DNA from: Rosa chinensis | Lineage: Eukaryota; Streptophyta; Magnoliopsida; Rosales; Rosaceae | Reading direction: 5' to 3' | NCBI RefSeq assembly: GCF_002994745.2 | Contig: NC_037090.1 | Span: 29,060,501-29,124,500 of the forward strand | Length of the DNA stretch: 64,000 bases | Part shown: positions 34,430-49,768 of the stretch, in pieces | Layout of the letters: each line of letters begins with the position of its first letter | Position numbering within the stretch: the stretch's first letter is position 1 | Program-made: the position numbers and the translations under genes | The notes under the pieces: generated by a model | The model's input: only the letters and a program-made list of their open reading frames with translations | Database searches by the model: none | What the model was told of the DNA's origin: nothing

Positions 34430-35607
34430 ATGATGGCAGCAACCAAAATCCCAGAGGTGGTGTTAGGCTCCTCCAGTGGCCAAAGGACCATGCCTGTGCT
34501 CGGCTTTGGCACAGCAACTGACTGCTTGGACCCGAATGCTTTGAAGACTGCGGTTCTTGAAGCCATAAAGCTGGGTTACAGACACTTCGACACGGCTTCC
34601 ATATACACCTCAGAGCAGACTCTAGGTGAAGCCGTGGCCGAAGCTATTAGCCTCGGTCTTATTGCCTCTAGAGACCAAGTGTTCATCACTTCAAAGCTGT
34701 GGTGTAATGATGCTCATCCAGACTTGGTCATTCCTGCTCTAAAGAAATCACTTCAGTAAGTCACACAATTAGTAGCATTCGTAAGTTTAGTAAATTTGTG
34801 GAGTTATTAGTTTATAACCATGTGTTTGCAGGAATCTTCAAATGGAGTACCTTGATCTGTATCTGATTCACTGGCCCATAAGTGGTAAGCCAGGGAAATT
34901 AGTGTACCCGCTAACCGAAGAGGACCTTGTGCCATTGGACTTGAAGGGCGTGTGGGCAGCCATGGAGGAGTCACAGAGAGTTGGCCTCACCAAATCCATA
35001 GGAGTCAGCAATTTCTCTTCCAAAAAGACTGAAAATCTGCTCTCTTTTGCTACTATTCCTCCTTCTGTCAATCAAGTAACTATCAACTCCATCTGTGTAT
35101 ATTATGTTCTTTTAAATAATTGTGCGCCTATGTGTATTTATTTTTAACAATAAGGATTATCGAGCGATATTAGTTCCTCAGCGGCAGTCTGTGTACGTGT
35201 AGGTGGAGATGAGCCCATTTTGGCAACAAAAGAAGCTGAGAGACTTCTGCAAGGCTAATGGTGTAGTTGTGACAGCCTACTCCCCATTGGGTGGCAGTGG
35301 GACAAGTTGGGGAAGCAGTCATGTTCTGGAGAGCAAAGTGCTTCAGGAAATCGCCGAGGCTCGGGGGAAGACTATTGCTCAGGTTTGTATTAGGTGGGTG
35401 TACCAAACAGGGACAACAGTTGCAGTTAAGAGCTACAACAAGGAGAGGTTGAAGCAGAATGTGCAGGTGTTTGACTGGGAACTATCAGAAGAGGACCTAG
35501 ACAAGATCAATCAGATCCCACAGCACAAGACGATGCTTAGAGAAGAGTATGTTTCGGCGCATGGACCGTACAAGTCCCTTGAAGAATTCTGGGATGGAGA
35601 GCTTTAA
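34430..35607 (+). CDS. NADPH-dependent aldo-keto reductase (AKR4 family), three exons
   Basis: Exons are 34430-34755, 34832-35075 and 35203-35607, with GT/AG introns of 76 and 127 bp, giving 324 residues, the usual AKR length. The AKR catalytic tetrad is complete: D54 and Y59 in HFDTASIY, K89 in FITSKLW and H122 in LIHWP. The C-terminal cofactor-binding motif [11 protein letters not shown] and the conserved VTAYSPLG strand are present. By family this is a cytosolic monomeric (beta/alpha)8-barrel enzyme reducing aldehydes or ketones with NADPH. Closest named relatives are plant AKR4 enzymes such as strawberry galacturonate reductase, chalcone reductase and methylecgonone or codeinone reductases, and the substrate cannot be fixed from sequence. 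ATG occurs twice in tandem at the start (34430 and 34433), so residue 1 is uncertain by one. It converges with the downstream synthetase gene; the stop codons are about 600 bp apart. Confidence 0.93.
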
Positions 35608-36212
35608 GTACTCCGTTATCTGAGTTCTGTGAGATAGCGAGTGACTATCCATGCTTGTTTATTTTCTTTGCTTTTGTTGTATGTGGAATTGTGGATTGTA
35701 GTGTCACTACAATGTACAACTAGTCTTTCGTGAGTAGAACTCACAACCTCCCACTTACAAAGATGAGGCTATGCCACCAAATTTTAATTAGAAAAAGAGA
35801 GTTTCTATCCTATATTTAAAAAAAAAAAAAATTTCCAACCCGCATAATTATTTGAGATCAGTAAGACAGTAACAGTAAACAATCAAATTGTATGCTATTC
35901 CAATGCCTGTGCTGCACTAAAATATGGCTGGCATCGCCCCGGAAGAAGCTTTGACATCTCAAAAGCAAAGAAGCTACAAGACTCATTCTTTTTCTATCGG
36001 AAAGGAGATAATAGACTTGGTTTCCGCAAATACTAGTTTCCTCAGAAAAGACATAATTACTTACGGGAAAGCATATTGTCAAGAATATGATACAATCATT
36101 ACACAAAATGGATTTAATCTTTAACAGCAGAACAAGGTGCTGACTGCTGAGTAATTTGTTGATCCGATATAGTTTTTTGGGGAAAACCAAAAATGAAACG
36201 AAGGGCAGAAAT
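35608..36212. other. Space between two convergent genes
   Basis: It holds the 3' untranslated regions of the reductase (+) and the synthetase (-). From about 35775 onward the sequence is shared with the duplicate at 26648. The plus-strand frame at 35924-36124, like its twin at 26812-27030, is antisense to the synthetase 3' flank and is not supported. Confidence 0.6.
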
Positions 36213-41049
<4,837 letters not shown>

Positions 41050-41699
41050 TTTTTTTTGGTTTGGAAATTGGAAGGGTTGGTTTTATTGAGTTGAGGTGAG
41101 TGGGTTCATCCCCAAAGATTTGGTTTTTGAAGTTGCTGCTGGTGGATAAGACTTGGGAGTTTGGAGGTAAAAAGAGTTCAGAGAAGCCCCACGAAGTGAT
41201 AACTACACCTGGGTGTGGTGTGATACTCGGCTATGGCAAAGACGTTCTTTGTTTTCTTTTCATTTGGTCCACTGACTTTTTTTTTTTTTTTTTCATCTCC
41301 TTTGCCGGATTTTTTGCTATTTTCAGATGGGTGCCCGGTGCCGGGGTCATAAACTCATAATACACGCATTTTTAATAGGGATAATGGCCACTTACCCATA
41401 GAATACCAAATACAACCCCATACACTCCACCAACTTATTTTCAACCCCACTCACACAAAAGTTTTCTCTTTTCCTCTCAACTATTCCTTTCACTTATCAG
41501 TTTATCCCATAAGTAACCCTCTCTCTTCAATTCCTGTTTTTATTTTATTTCTCTATTATTTTACTTTTTTATGAAACGTGGTGGGCCCATCTCGAAGTTA
41601 TTGATCTAAATCATAATTGCAACTAAATTTCACCCTCTGAATTCAAAGGTAGACAATTAAAATTACTATTCATAATTTCGATCGTAGATAGACTCGAGT
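41050..41699. other. Synthetase promoter region and spacer to the viral insertion
   Basis: No gene seen. The first 330 bp upstream of the synthetase start are G/T-rich with no clear TATA box. From about 41375 the sequence becomes CA/CT-rich. The exact junction with the pararetroviral DNA is not visible. Confidence 0.4.
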
Positions 41700-41731
41700 T
41701 AAATGTTATCTGCAAGAATACTAGCAAAGAA

Positions 41732-41923
41732 TTGAGAAAAGAAAGAGAAAAGTTGAGAAAATTGAAAAGCTTCAGAGAAAGTCTCAAAAGAGAAACTCTC
41801 GATTACTGGGATATCATTTTTAGACTTCAAACAAGAATCTATAAAATAGAAGAGGATATTGAAAATCTCTTATATATACTCAAAGAGGAACAAAAACCTC
41901 TTGATTATCTGAGCATTGGTTAG
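41732..41923 (+). CDS. Small leader ORF upstream of the primer binding site, unknown
   Basis: The product is 63 residues, strongly charged with Lys/Arg/Glu and heptad-like leucines and isoleucines, so probably coiled coil. It stops 13 bp before the primer binding site. It is in a different frame from the polyprotein. Short leader ORFs are normal in caulimovirid pregenomic RNAs, but this one is longer than most, and it could equally be host sequence at the junction. No family recognised. Confidence 0.35.
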   Translation: MRKEREKLRKLKSFRESLKRETLDYWDIIFRLQTRIYKIEEDIENLLYILKEEQKPLDYLSIG

Positions 41924-41936
41924 ATCCGCAAATCAC

Positions 41937-41948
41937 TGGTATCAGAGC
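41937..41948 (+). promoter_or_regulatory. tRNA-Met primer binding site of the pararetrovirus
   Basis: TGGTATCAGAGC, the 12-base complement of the 3' end of plant initiator tRNA-Met that Caulimoviridae use to prime minus-strand DNA. It lies 30 bp before the first polyprotein ATG (41979). Confidence 0.9.
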
Positions 41949-41978
41949 TTATAAAATAGCTCAAAAGGGGAATCCCCA

Positions 41979-43454
41979 ATGGGGACAATGTCTGATTTAA
42001 TAATAGAGAGACTGAATTCTCTATTAAAATCTTCTGATGAAAAATATCAGATCCTACTGAAGGAACTATCTAGATGTTATGATCATCTAGAAAAATTACC
42101 TGCTATAATCTACCAATTAGAAAAATTGAAAAACAAAATATATTATATCAAGAAACTTCCAAAAACGGAAGAAGAAAAGCTAACAAGTGTTAGTAGAAAA
42201 ATCAATGAACAGCAAAAAACGCTGGATTCTATGAAAAATATACTGAAGGACAAGAAAGTGCCTACAGTAAAACCAAAGAAAGCTAATAGATTTAAACCAT
42301 TAGAAAAACCTGAGAAGAATCCTGTTCCAAACATGATTTTTCTTGGACCATCTACTAGTCAAACTAGTATTCGGTATGAAGACCCGAAAGAAAAAAGAGA
42401 TGTCAAAATAATGAGTATCTTCGGGAAAAAGAAAGGAGTACAACTCCTCAATGCTGAAGAATTCAAATTCAACGAAATTGAACAGGAGGTAAAAAATGCC
42501 TCAATTCCAAAATTAGATTTCAAGCAAATCTATAAAAGGGGAAAGTTTGATGTGTTGGATAGCCACCACTTCAAATTATTGGAATTTACAACCCCCTCAA
42601 CAACAGGAGAGACAGATCTTCTGATGATCACTCCTGAAGAAGTTACCCGAGCAAGAACAAAAAATTATCAATTTATGCATATTGGAGCAGTCCAAGTAGG
42701 CATAAAAATCTTAGCTCGAGAAGGCATAAACTGTTCAGTCCTATGTGTCTTATTAGACAATAGACTAACAGATTTTCAAGCTAGTCTGTTGGGAACCCTT
42801 GAGGCATCTCTATGCAATCAAGTAGCTTATTTCAATTGCTTCCCAAATTTCTCAACCAGCTTGAAAGATGCAGCTCACTGTCTAAGACTGAGAGTCAAGA
42901 CATATGGCATATCCATGAAAAAAGATATGCAAGAACTGGCAATAGTATATATAATATACTATAAACTGATGAGTACCACAGTAGAACCAAAGACAAGAAT
43001 ATCAAATATTCCAGGTCTTACTACTAGGTTCCTCACCAGCCAGAAGAATCATTCACAATAGATTCACAAGGTTACTTGGAATGAAGTAACTTTTCCTATT
43101 GAATGGAAATTGTCTGGACCGAAAAAACCAGCAGAAAATGCCAAAGCGGCAATATATGAAAGCAGAAAGACTCGAGATATCAGTCTAAAATTTGACGATC
43201 ACAGAAAAAGTGACGTCTGTCCTGAGAATATCAGGATAAACAACAACTTTCTTAGAAGAAGTTACAGCACTAGAGAAGCTAGTGTTAGTGGTACCAAATA
43301 CTCTGAAGAACCATCAGAGTCCATCACTGAAGAAGATTTAGAAGCTGATCTGAACAGACCAGTCAATATGCTTAGAGCACAAAAGCTCTATGATCTATAT
43401 GATTAAGCAGAAAGCTGCGAAAATCCTGAACGATTAGAGAAACTAATCGAATAA
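41979..43454 (+). pseudogene. Pararetroviral polyprotein, N-terminal coiled coil and movement protein
   Basis: The first 360 codons are open. Residues 1-100 are charged and helical (coiled coil). From about residue 120 a 30K-superfamily movement protein follows, recognisable by HIGAVQVGIK and a later SLKDA...LRVKTYGI block, as in caulimovirus movement proteins. By family this protein forms or widens plasmodesmata for cell-to-cell spread. The frame meets a TAG at 43059. It continues in the same frame as an acidic linker, with further stops at 43404 and 43452, before the capsid region. Three stops make it non-functional as read. Confidence 0.8.
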
Positions 43455-45128
43455 ATGAAAAGGTTCAAACTAGGAAAGGAAAGAAAACTCCTTCCCTATC
43501 AGGATATTGAAATGGAAGATGGAGAAGGCTCCAATTCCAAAACAGTCATCACAAGAGAGAAAGGAAAAGTAAAACTTCCTTTTCAGAAAGCCCCTACGGG
43601 CAAAAATGGAGAAAGAAATTCTCAAAGATTTGTCCCAGAGGACAATATACCTAGAATACCAATTTCTACCCATAGAATTTGGCTAAATCTAGACAAAACT
43701 CTTGACCAATGGGTTGATAGCCTGATGATGGCTTCTGCTCTAACCCTTGGAAAATTTGAAGCACCAGATCTTCAGGTGTACTATGGAACTACTCTCACCG
43801 GAGTAGCAAAGAAATATTATTTCTCTTTCAAAGAAACTGCCAGAGGGAAAGACTGGCTTGAAGAGATAAAAAATTCAAAATCTCCTTATGATTTTGCAGT
43901 ACCCCTGTACGATCAGTTCTGTGGAGATCTCTCAAATCTGAGTGAAAAGGCTAAAGAAACGGCCAAATCAAATATCTATGCTCTCAAAATCTGTAACATC
44001 AGATATTTTGAAGAATACTTGAATGAATTTCAAGAATATTACTGTACGATTGGTGAACTAGAAAATACTGATCTAGTCAACCTATTGCACAGGAAACTCC
44101 TTAAACCATGGAGAACAGCTGTGCGAGAAAGCATAGCCGAAAAACCAATTGAACGATTTTCAGTTGGAGGAATTGCCGACAGAATTAGGCAATTACTGAA
44201 AGAACAATGCAAAGCCAATCTTAGAGCTAAGATGGCCAAGAAACAACTCAAAGGAGTTGAAAATTTCTGCTATGGAATACTGGATATGCCAACCAACTGG
44301 GAATGTCATGAATCCAAGTTCCACAGAAAGAAGAAAGAAAAATATTACTCTAAAAAATTCAGAAAGAATAATAAGAAAAAGGATTGGAAATTCAAAAAAA
44401 GTTCCAATTACAAGAAACAACAGGATGAAGATCCTAAAAAGAAATTCTTTAAGAAAAAGAAGAATACTCATCAGCATAAACAACCAAGCAAGAAAGCTTG
44501 TAGATGTTGGTTATGCAAACCTGAAGAGCACTATGCCAATGAATGCCCGGAAAAGGGAAAAAGATCTACGAAATCTTTCTTTGAAGAATATGAGCTAATA
44601 GTAGAAACAGCAAACATGAAAGTCTATGAAATAGCCTATTCTGATAATGAAGAAGACGACAGGTCAGTTTACTCTGCCTGGTCTGAAGAAGAAGAATCAT
44701 CTGAGTCTGAAATAGATTATGAAGTACAGTACTTAGAATCTAGACAGATGAATGTCCTACATGTCAAAAACTGGGAAGAAAGTAAGACGGAAGCAATAAC
44801 GTCCTTTTATCAGGTGAACCCTGGTACGTTCGTTTGTGACTACTGCTTATGTCACGAAAAGAATGGACTTCCTATGTTCTGTGAAAGGTTGAAAAAGACT
44901 TATCACAAAGAATGCTTCATAGCTGAAGCAAGAAGAAAAACCAAGAATGGCTTGGTCAGCCAATTGGTAGAACAAGAATATGAAGAATATTTCTCTGATC
45001 AAAAAGAGAAAAAGGTAGAAGCCCTGTTCCAAGAAATCATGGAACAACCATCTTCCTCAAAAATAAAGGAAGAAATTATCGATGAAGAAAAAATCGATGA
45101 AAATTTTGAACTGGTTGAAACACCATAA
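43455..45128 (+). pseudogene. Pararetroviral capsid (gag-like) region with zinc knuckle
   Basis: The stretch is open for 557 codons in the polyprotein frame, bounded by in-frame stops on both sides. A central helical part is followed by a Lys/Arg-rich basic tract (about residues 290-350). Next comes a CCHC zinc knuckle C-x2-C-x4-H-x4-C at 44505-44546, the Caulimoviridae capsid signature for packaging nucleic acid. After an acidic region there is a second Cys/His cluster (44835-44915). The start at 43455 is only the first ATG after a stop, not a true start, because this was part of one polyprotein. Confidence 0.8.
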
Positions 45129-45713
45129 ATTGTTCCAGAAGAATGTAAATCATTCATTCCAAAAGAACAAGCTCAAGAAAATGAGCTTCTACAATCGAAG
45201 GTCGTCTCTACTAGTAGATATAGCAACTACATAGAGATTGGACTCAAATTCCCTAATCATAAAAAATATCATCTACATGCATTTGTAGACAATGGATCAG
45301 GATTCACAGTTGCAAAGAGATTTGCAATTCTAGAAGAACTCTGGAAAGAAGATAAGAAAAGAACAGCTACTGGTGTTACCTTTGATGGAAGCCATCTCAC
45401 CATGAATAAAGTAGCAAAAAATGTTCACATCACCATTGGTGGAGGAACATTTATCATCCATAATGTTTGGCAATCTGAAGGCCAGGGATCAGATTTCTTG
45501 TTGGGAAATGATTTTATTCTCCAACAGAGATTTATCCAGGATGAAGAAGCGATAGGCTTCAGAAAATGAGAACGGGTGTACTGGGCAGACAGGCTTACCC
45601 AGGCCAAAAGCGTAGTAGGTCCAAACTTTACTACACAATATCAGAGATCGCAACAGAATAATGGTGATCTTACCCCCTACAAACCCAAATTTGAAACCAT
45701 TCTCCAAATCAAA
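45129..45713 (+). pseudogene. Pararetroviral aspartic protease
   Basis: It is in the polyprotein frame after the stop at 45126. The catalytic motif reads DNGSG at 45288-45302, a variant of the usual D-[ST]-G, preceded by hydrophobic HAFV. About 65 residues later comes the glycine-containing LLGNDF, the flap/ILG-like element of retroviral-type proteases. It is then broken by a TGA at 45567 and a TAA at 45714. Its role in the virus would be polyprotein cleavage. Confidence 0.75.
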
Positions 45714-45716
45714 TAA

Positions 45717-46874
45717 CAAGAAGAATTACTTGTTGAAGAATCTTTTGAAGAAGAAGAAGAGGAAACTAGTGAAGAAGAAGAAGCTAGTTTCATCCATGAG
45801 CATAACCTCAAGCACTTCCAAAACAAGCTTGAATCTCAGAAAATACCTACTCTTGAAAAAATCAAGAATCTACTTGAACAGAATATCGATGTAGTCCCCT
45901 AGAAGTTTTGGGAAAAAGACCCAGTAGTCTGTGAATTAAGATTACATGATATGAATGCTATCTGTTATGTTAAAGCCATTCCTCAATACAAAGAGGAAGA
46001 TCAGAAAGAATTTAGAAAAGATATTGAAGATCTCCTGAACAAGAGATTAATTCAACCTTCCACTAGCCCTCATCATGCTCCAGCATTCTACGTGAGAAAT
46101 CATGCAGAAAACCTTAGAGGAAAAGCTAGAATGGTGATTGACTACAGAGATGTCAACAAGAAGACTGTCAAAGACGGTTATCAAATTGCTCAAGTAAGAG
46201 TACTGATCAACCAGCTCAGAGGAGCTAAAGTCTTTTCAAAATTCGATGCAAAGTCGGGCTTTTGGCAAGTCAAGATGCATCTTAAGAGTGTACCTCTCAC
46301 TGCATTTGGAACACCACAAGGACATTGCGAATGGTTAGTAATGCCTTTTGGTCTAAAGCAAGCTCCCTCAATCTTCCAAAGAAAGATGGACAACATCTTC
46401 AAACATGTTGCGGAGTTTTGCATCGTCTACATTGATGACATCCTCGTCTTCTCCAAAAACAAAGAAGAACACATGAAACACCTCCATGAGGTTGTAAAGC
46501 TGATAGTTCAGCATGGAATTATCCTAGATGAAAAGAAAATCTTCTTTATCCTCGATGAAGTTGATTTCCTAGGAATAAACATCAAGAATGGAGTCATAAA
46601 ACTCCAACCTCATATCCTTGAGAAGATCTGGAAATTCCCAGATAAAATTCCTGATGCCAAGAGTCTAGAGAGATTCTTAGGAGTTATAAATTATGGGAGA
46701 AATTTCATTCCCAAAATCTCAGGACTAACAGCAATGTTATCTCCTAAGACAAGTTCCAAGAGAAAATGGAACTTCACTGCAGATGATGAAAAAATTGTGA
46801 AGCAGATAAAAAATCTCTGCAAAAACCTCCCTCCTCTACAACAACTAGAGGAAAATGATGAAATTATCCTCTAG
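45717..46874 (+). pseudogene. Pararetroviral reverse transcriptase
   Basis: It remains in the polyprotein frame with a stop at 45900. The longest open part (45951-46874) carries the RT motifs in order: a VIDYRDVN block, FSKFDAKSGFWQVKM, TAFGTPQGHCEW, MPFGLKQAPSIFQ and the catalytic YIDD at 46428-46439, then FLGI. An acidic Glu-rich linker (45720-45790) separates it from the protease. The sequence closely resembles a caulimovirid RT rather than a Ty3 RT (no integrase follows). A stop at 46872 cuts it from RNase H. Confidence 0.85.
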
Positions 46875-47344
46875 ACAGATACGAGTGATAATTACTGGTC
46901 TGGTGTTGTTCTGGCAAAAACCCCTGGAACTAACATTGAAAAGATCTGTAAATTTTGTAGTGGCAAGTTCAGCCCTGCAGAACTGAATTATCCCACAGGG
47001 GAAAAGGAAATTTTGGCTGTCAAGAAAAAAACTTTAAATTCTCCAGCCTTTCTTGGAAAACCTTTACTATCCGCACCGATTGTGCCAGAGTAAAGAATTT
47101 CAAAAATTTTAAACTTGATAAAGCTGTTGATAGAGGAAGATTAGCTAACTGGCAATTGTTTCTTAACCAATATGATTATATTGTTGAATTAATTACAGGA
47201 AACAAGAACTATCTTCCGGACTCCTTAACCAGAGAACTGGCAATGTTCAGCCAAAGAGATGACGACGAAGGTCGTAATCCCAGAAGCAGAAGAACTGGGA
47301 AAGAACATGAAACTAATGAGGAACCTAAAGAAAAAAATCCTTAA
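46875..47344 (+). pseudogene. Pararetroviral RNase H
   Basis: The start in the polyprotein frame has the active-site context TDTSDNYW. YPTGEKEILAV follows, and then the reading passes into another frame at an A run (47025-47031). The C-terminal part is read in the new frame (FLNQYDYIVELI, then DSLTREL). The frame change plus the preceding stop make it non-functional. Its end overlaps the start of the second ORF by 86 bp. Confidence 0.8.
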
Positions 47345-48539
47345 AAGGTACCTGCTAAGTCCGAAAGGCTTGGCCTCAACTGATCAATCCCAGGGTAAAG
47401 GATTGGCTAGCCCGTCTCAAACTGCAGACGGTAAAGGCTCATCAAGACCGTTGACAGCTACTGCTTTGCCAAAAAGCATACCAACTCCAACTGGAGTTAT
47501 AAATGTTTTTAATTATGAATTAAGAACCTTTGATGCTCCTGTGTTCAGAACTGGCAGGAGACTAGCTTATCACCAGAAGGCAATTCTGGATAACCTTTTA
47601 TTTGCCTTTCAAGAAAGAAGCAGTGGTCTGATGTTCCCAGCTCTCTTTGCACTTGCTGAAGAACTCTATGAAAATGCAAGACCACAGTTTGAACAAAACC
47701 GAACACAGCAAAGTGCTGTTAGAAGTGAAAAAATTCACTATTTGGAAGACCCAGAAAGTGTTAGAATTCCTATCATAGCTCTGAAAGAGTCAGATTGGTT
47801 CGAATTCCATAATTTGATAGGAAAGCATAATTCTGAGGCAGGTATTCCTCCAACTCTCTTCATTATCGCTGGACCTTATGTTGGAAGATACTTAGTCAAT
47901 GTTCAGAGTGAACATCCTCAAGAACACAAGCTCTGGCTTGTTGAAAATGGTTTTGTCCATAATCTGTGGACTAAAACAAATGATGATCTTAAGGGACTAC
48001 CCCCTATCATTGTCAACACAGTCAAGAATATCAGAAGAAATGACTGTATGCTAAGACTGAAGTTCAGATCCACCCCACTAGAATGGATTCAGAAAACAAA
48101 CGGTGAAGTTGAATGCATTTCTCCATATCATTATGTGAGGATCATTCAAAGAAGGTATCTTCAGCCCGCCTGTGTTGCTTACAATGGTCAGCCAAACTCA
48201 ATCATCCCATGGATGAAGGCCATGTCACTAGAATATATCAAAAAGATCATCTCTGAAGACACCAAGAACACTTTCCTAGCAGCAGGAGAAAAAACAATAA
48301 TCACTGCATACGACCATCCTGATGTAGTCAGCAATGACCTATTCCTATCTCTCACCAGGAAAGAGATAGATTCGACACTGGCATGCTTACAGTGGGTTGA
48401 AAGGCGTGAAACTGACAACCACTACAAGATGTATGTTGATACAGATATCGAAGACAATACAACAACTGCTAGAATGGCCCAGGCAGATAACGACTCGTTT
48501 GTCCTTGGTCACAATTCAGAAACAGACGAGAACATGTGA
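47259..48539 (+). CDS. Pararetroviral second ORF, unknown function, uninterrupted
   Basis: The product is 426 residues with no stop or shift, in contrast to the damaged polyprotein. A basic N-terminal third (Lys/Ser/Pro-rich) precedes a mixed alpha/beta region from about residue 85 (FNYELRTFDAP) to 350, and the C-terminus is acidic. Florendoviruses have a second ORF of similar size at this place whose function is not known. No similarity to a named domain is obvious to me. Whether it is expressed cannot be told. Start chosen at the first ATG in frame, inside the RNase H overlap. Confidence 0.65.
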   Translation: MTTKVVIPEAEELGKNMKLMRNLKKKILKRYLLSPKGLASTDQSQGKGLASPSQTADGKGSSRPLTATALPKSIPTPTGVINVFNYELRTFDAPVFRTGRRLAYHQKAILDNLLFAFQERSSGLMFPALFALAEELYENARPQFEQNRTQQSAVRSEKIHYLEDPESVRIPIIALKESDWFEFHNLIGKHNSEAGIPPTLFIIAGPYVGRYLVNVQSEHPQEHKLWLVENGFVHNLWTKTNDDLKGLPPIIVNTVKNIRRNDCMLRLKFRSTPLEWIQKTNGEVECISPYHYVRIIQRRYLQPACVAYNGQPNSIIPWMKAMSLEYIKKIISEDTKNTFLAAGEKTIITAYDHPDVVSNDLFLSLTRKEIDSTLACLQWVERRETDNHYKMYVDTDIEDNTTTARMAQADNDSFVLGHNSETDENM

Positions 48540-48750
48540 AGCAGCAGGTGTAGAAAGCACCGAAAGTACTTTTGGACTTTTTCCAAAAGTTACTTTTGCT
48601 TTTCAGAAAGGCATGTGAAAAACATTTCATCTAAAAGAATCTGTTTTTCCCCATCCAACCTCCACCAGCAGGAGCACTCAAGAAAGCAAGAAATCACGGA
48701 GTCGTCCTGTACATTTTGTAGTTTTGAATTGTAATTTGAGTTCCGCTCCC

Positions 48751-48757
48751 TATATAA
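48751..48757 (+). promoter_or_regulatory. TATA box of the pararetroviral pregenomic promoter
   Basis: CTATATAAGGAGC about 210 bp after the second ORF, in the position and sequence context of caulimovirid 35S-type promoters. A CT/GA-rich leader with AGAAGAAAG follows. Confidence 0.75.
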
Positions 48758-48899
48758 GGAGCATTAGCTTCCCTTAGAAGGCATTCGAAAATTGAGACAG
48801 AATCATATTCTCTCAAAGAAGAAAGCCATAGTAGCAGTGTGCTCTTCCTTCCTATCTAGTGAGAAGTAGTGTGCTTTCATTTCAAGTAAGTACTGTAAT

Positions 48900-48947
48900 C
48901 ATTCTTATGGATAGCTAAACAGCTTTTTAGCTGTTTACCTAAGAATG
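48900..48947 (+). promoter_or_regulatory. RNA hairpin downstream of the viral promoter
   Basis: The outer arms CATTCTTA (48900-48907) and TAAGAATG (48940-48947) pair perfectly. The inner arms TAAACAGC (48916-48923) and GCTGTTTA (48930-48937) pair perfectly around a TTTTTA loop. It lies about 115 bp after the expected transcription start, so in a pregenomic RNA it would be in the leader and possibly the terminal repeat. Confidence 0.7.
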
Positions 48948-49000
48948 AGGCTCTGAATTCTTGGCTTGTAATTATGTTTATATGAATAATTTCAGTGTGT

Positions 49001-49727
49001 TCACCCACTTCATCAAGTTTTAAATTCGCAAGTTAGTTTCTGTTATCATAATCATGTTCGGCCAGTATCTTATACTATCTTTAAGTTCATATTTCCTGGT
49101 TGTTAGGAAAATTTACCTCAGCTTAGGATAGAAACAAGCAGCAGTGATTCTGCCTGTTAAAGTAACCGTTAGGTGAAAAACTTGGGCATGTTGAAGGCTA
49201 GTTTTGTTTTTCTCAGAAGTTGGAACAAGTTTTTCTAAGAAAAAGTGAATTTTGGACCCAAAAGTCAGCATAGGATACATTAGGCACTACTTTAGAAATG
49301 ACTACCCTTATGAGTCTTTTCCCTTAAAAGTTGTGTAAATGGGCAAAATACAAGCATGATGGATTGATTGGGCAAAATACCATGAAATTTTGGGCAAAAT
49401 ACCATGAAATTTTGGGCAAACGGGCACAACCCCTTTTTAACATGGCTGGGCCTAAAGTGCACCTCAGCTAAGACTCACTATACTCCATAATGATCATTTT
49501 TTTGAAAATACACCTTAAACTTGACAATAATTGTCAATTTACACCTTTAACTGACAATTATAAAAATTAACCCTTTGAATTTGGTGATAACTGCCGATTT
49601 GCAACCCTTCCGTTAAATTCAACATTTTCCATCTAAGTGTGAGGGGTAATATGATCATTTTATATATATTTCTTTGAATAATAAAAAAAAATGAAAAAAA
49701 AAATCATGTCCTTCCATCAACTTATTC

Positions 49728-49768
<41 letters not shown>

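Larger units (their letters stand above)
41700..49000 (+). mobile_element. Endogenous pararetrovirus (Caulimoviridae, florendovirus-like), one genome-length copy
   Basis: In order on + are a primer binding site, a polyprotein region with movement, capsid, protease, reverse transcriptase and RNase H domains, a second frame overlapping the end of the first, then a TATA promoter and a structured leader start. This gene order with a single large frame plus one extra 3' frame is that described for florendoviruses, which are known from many angiosperm genomes. There are no LTRs and no integrase, which separates it from retrotransposons. The large frame has stops at 43059, 43404, 43452, 45126, 45567, 45714, 45900 and 46872, and a frame change near 47025-47031, so it is defunct. 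Outer borders are estimates, and no target duplication was identified. Confidence 0.85.

Noticed and set aside
41700..49000. Possibility of a functional, activatable virus
   Set aside because: Eight stops and a frame change lie in the polyprotein and there is only one copy of the genome, so nothing in the sequence supports infectivity.
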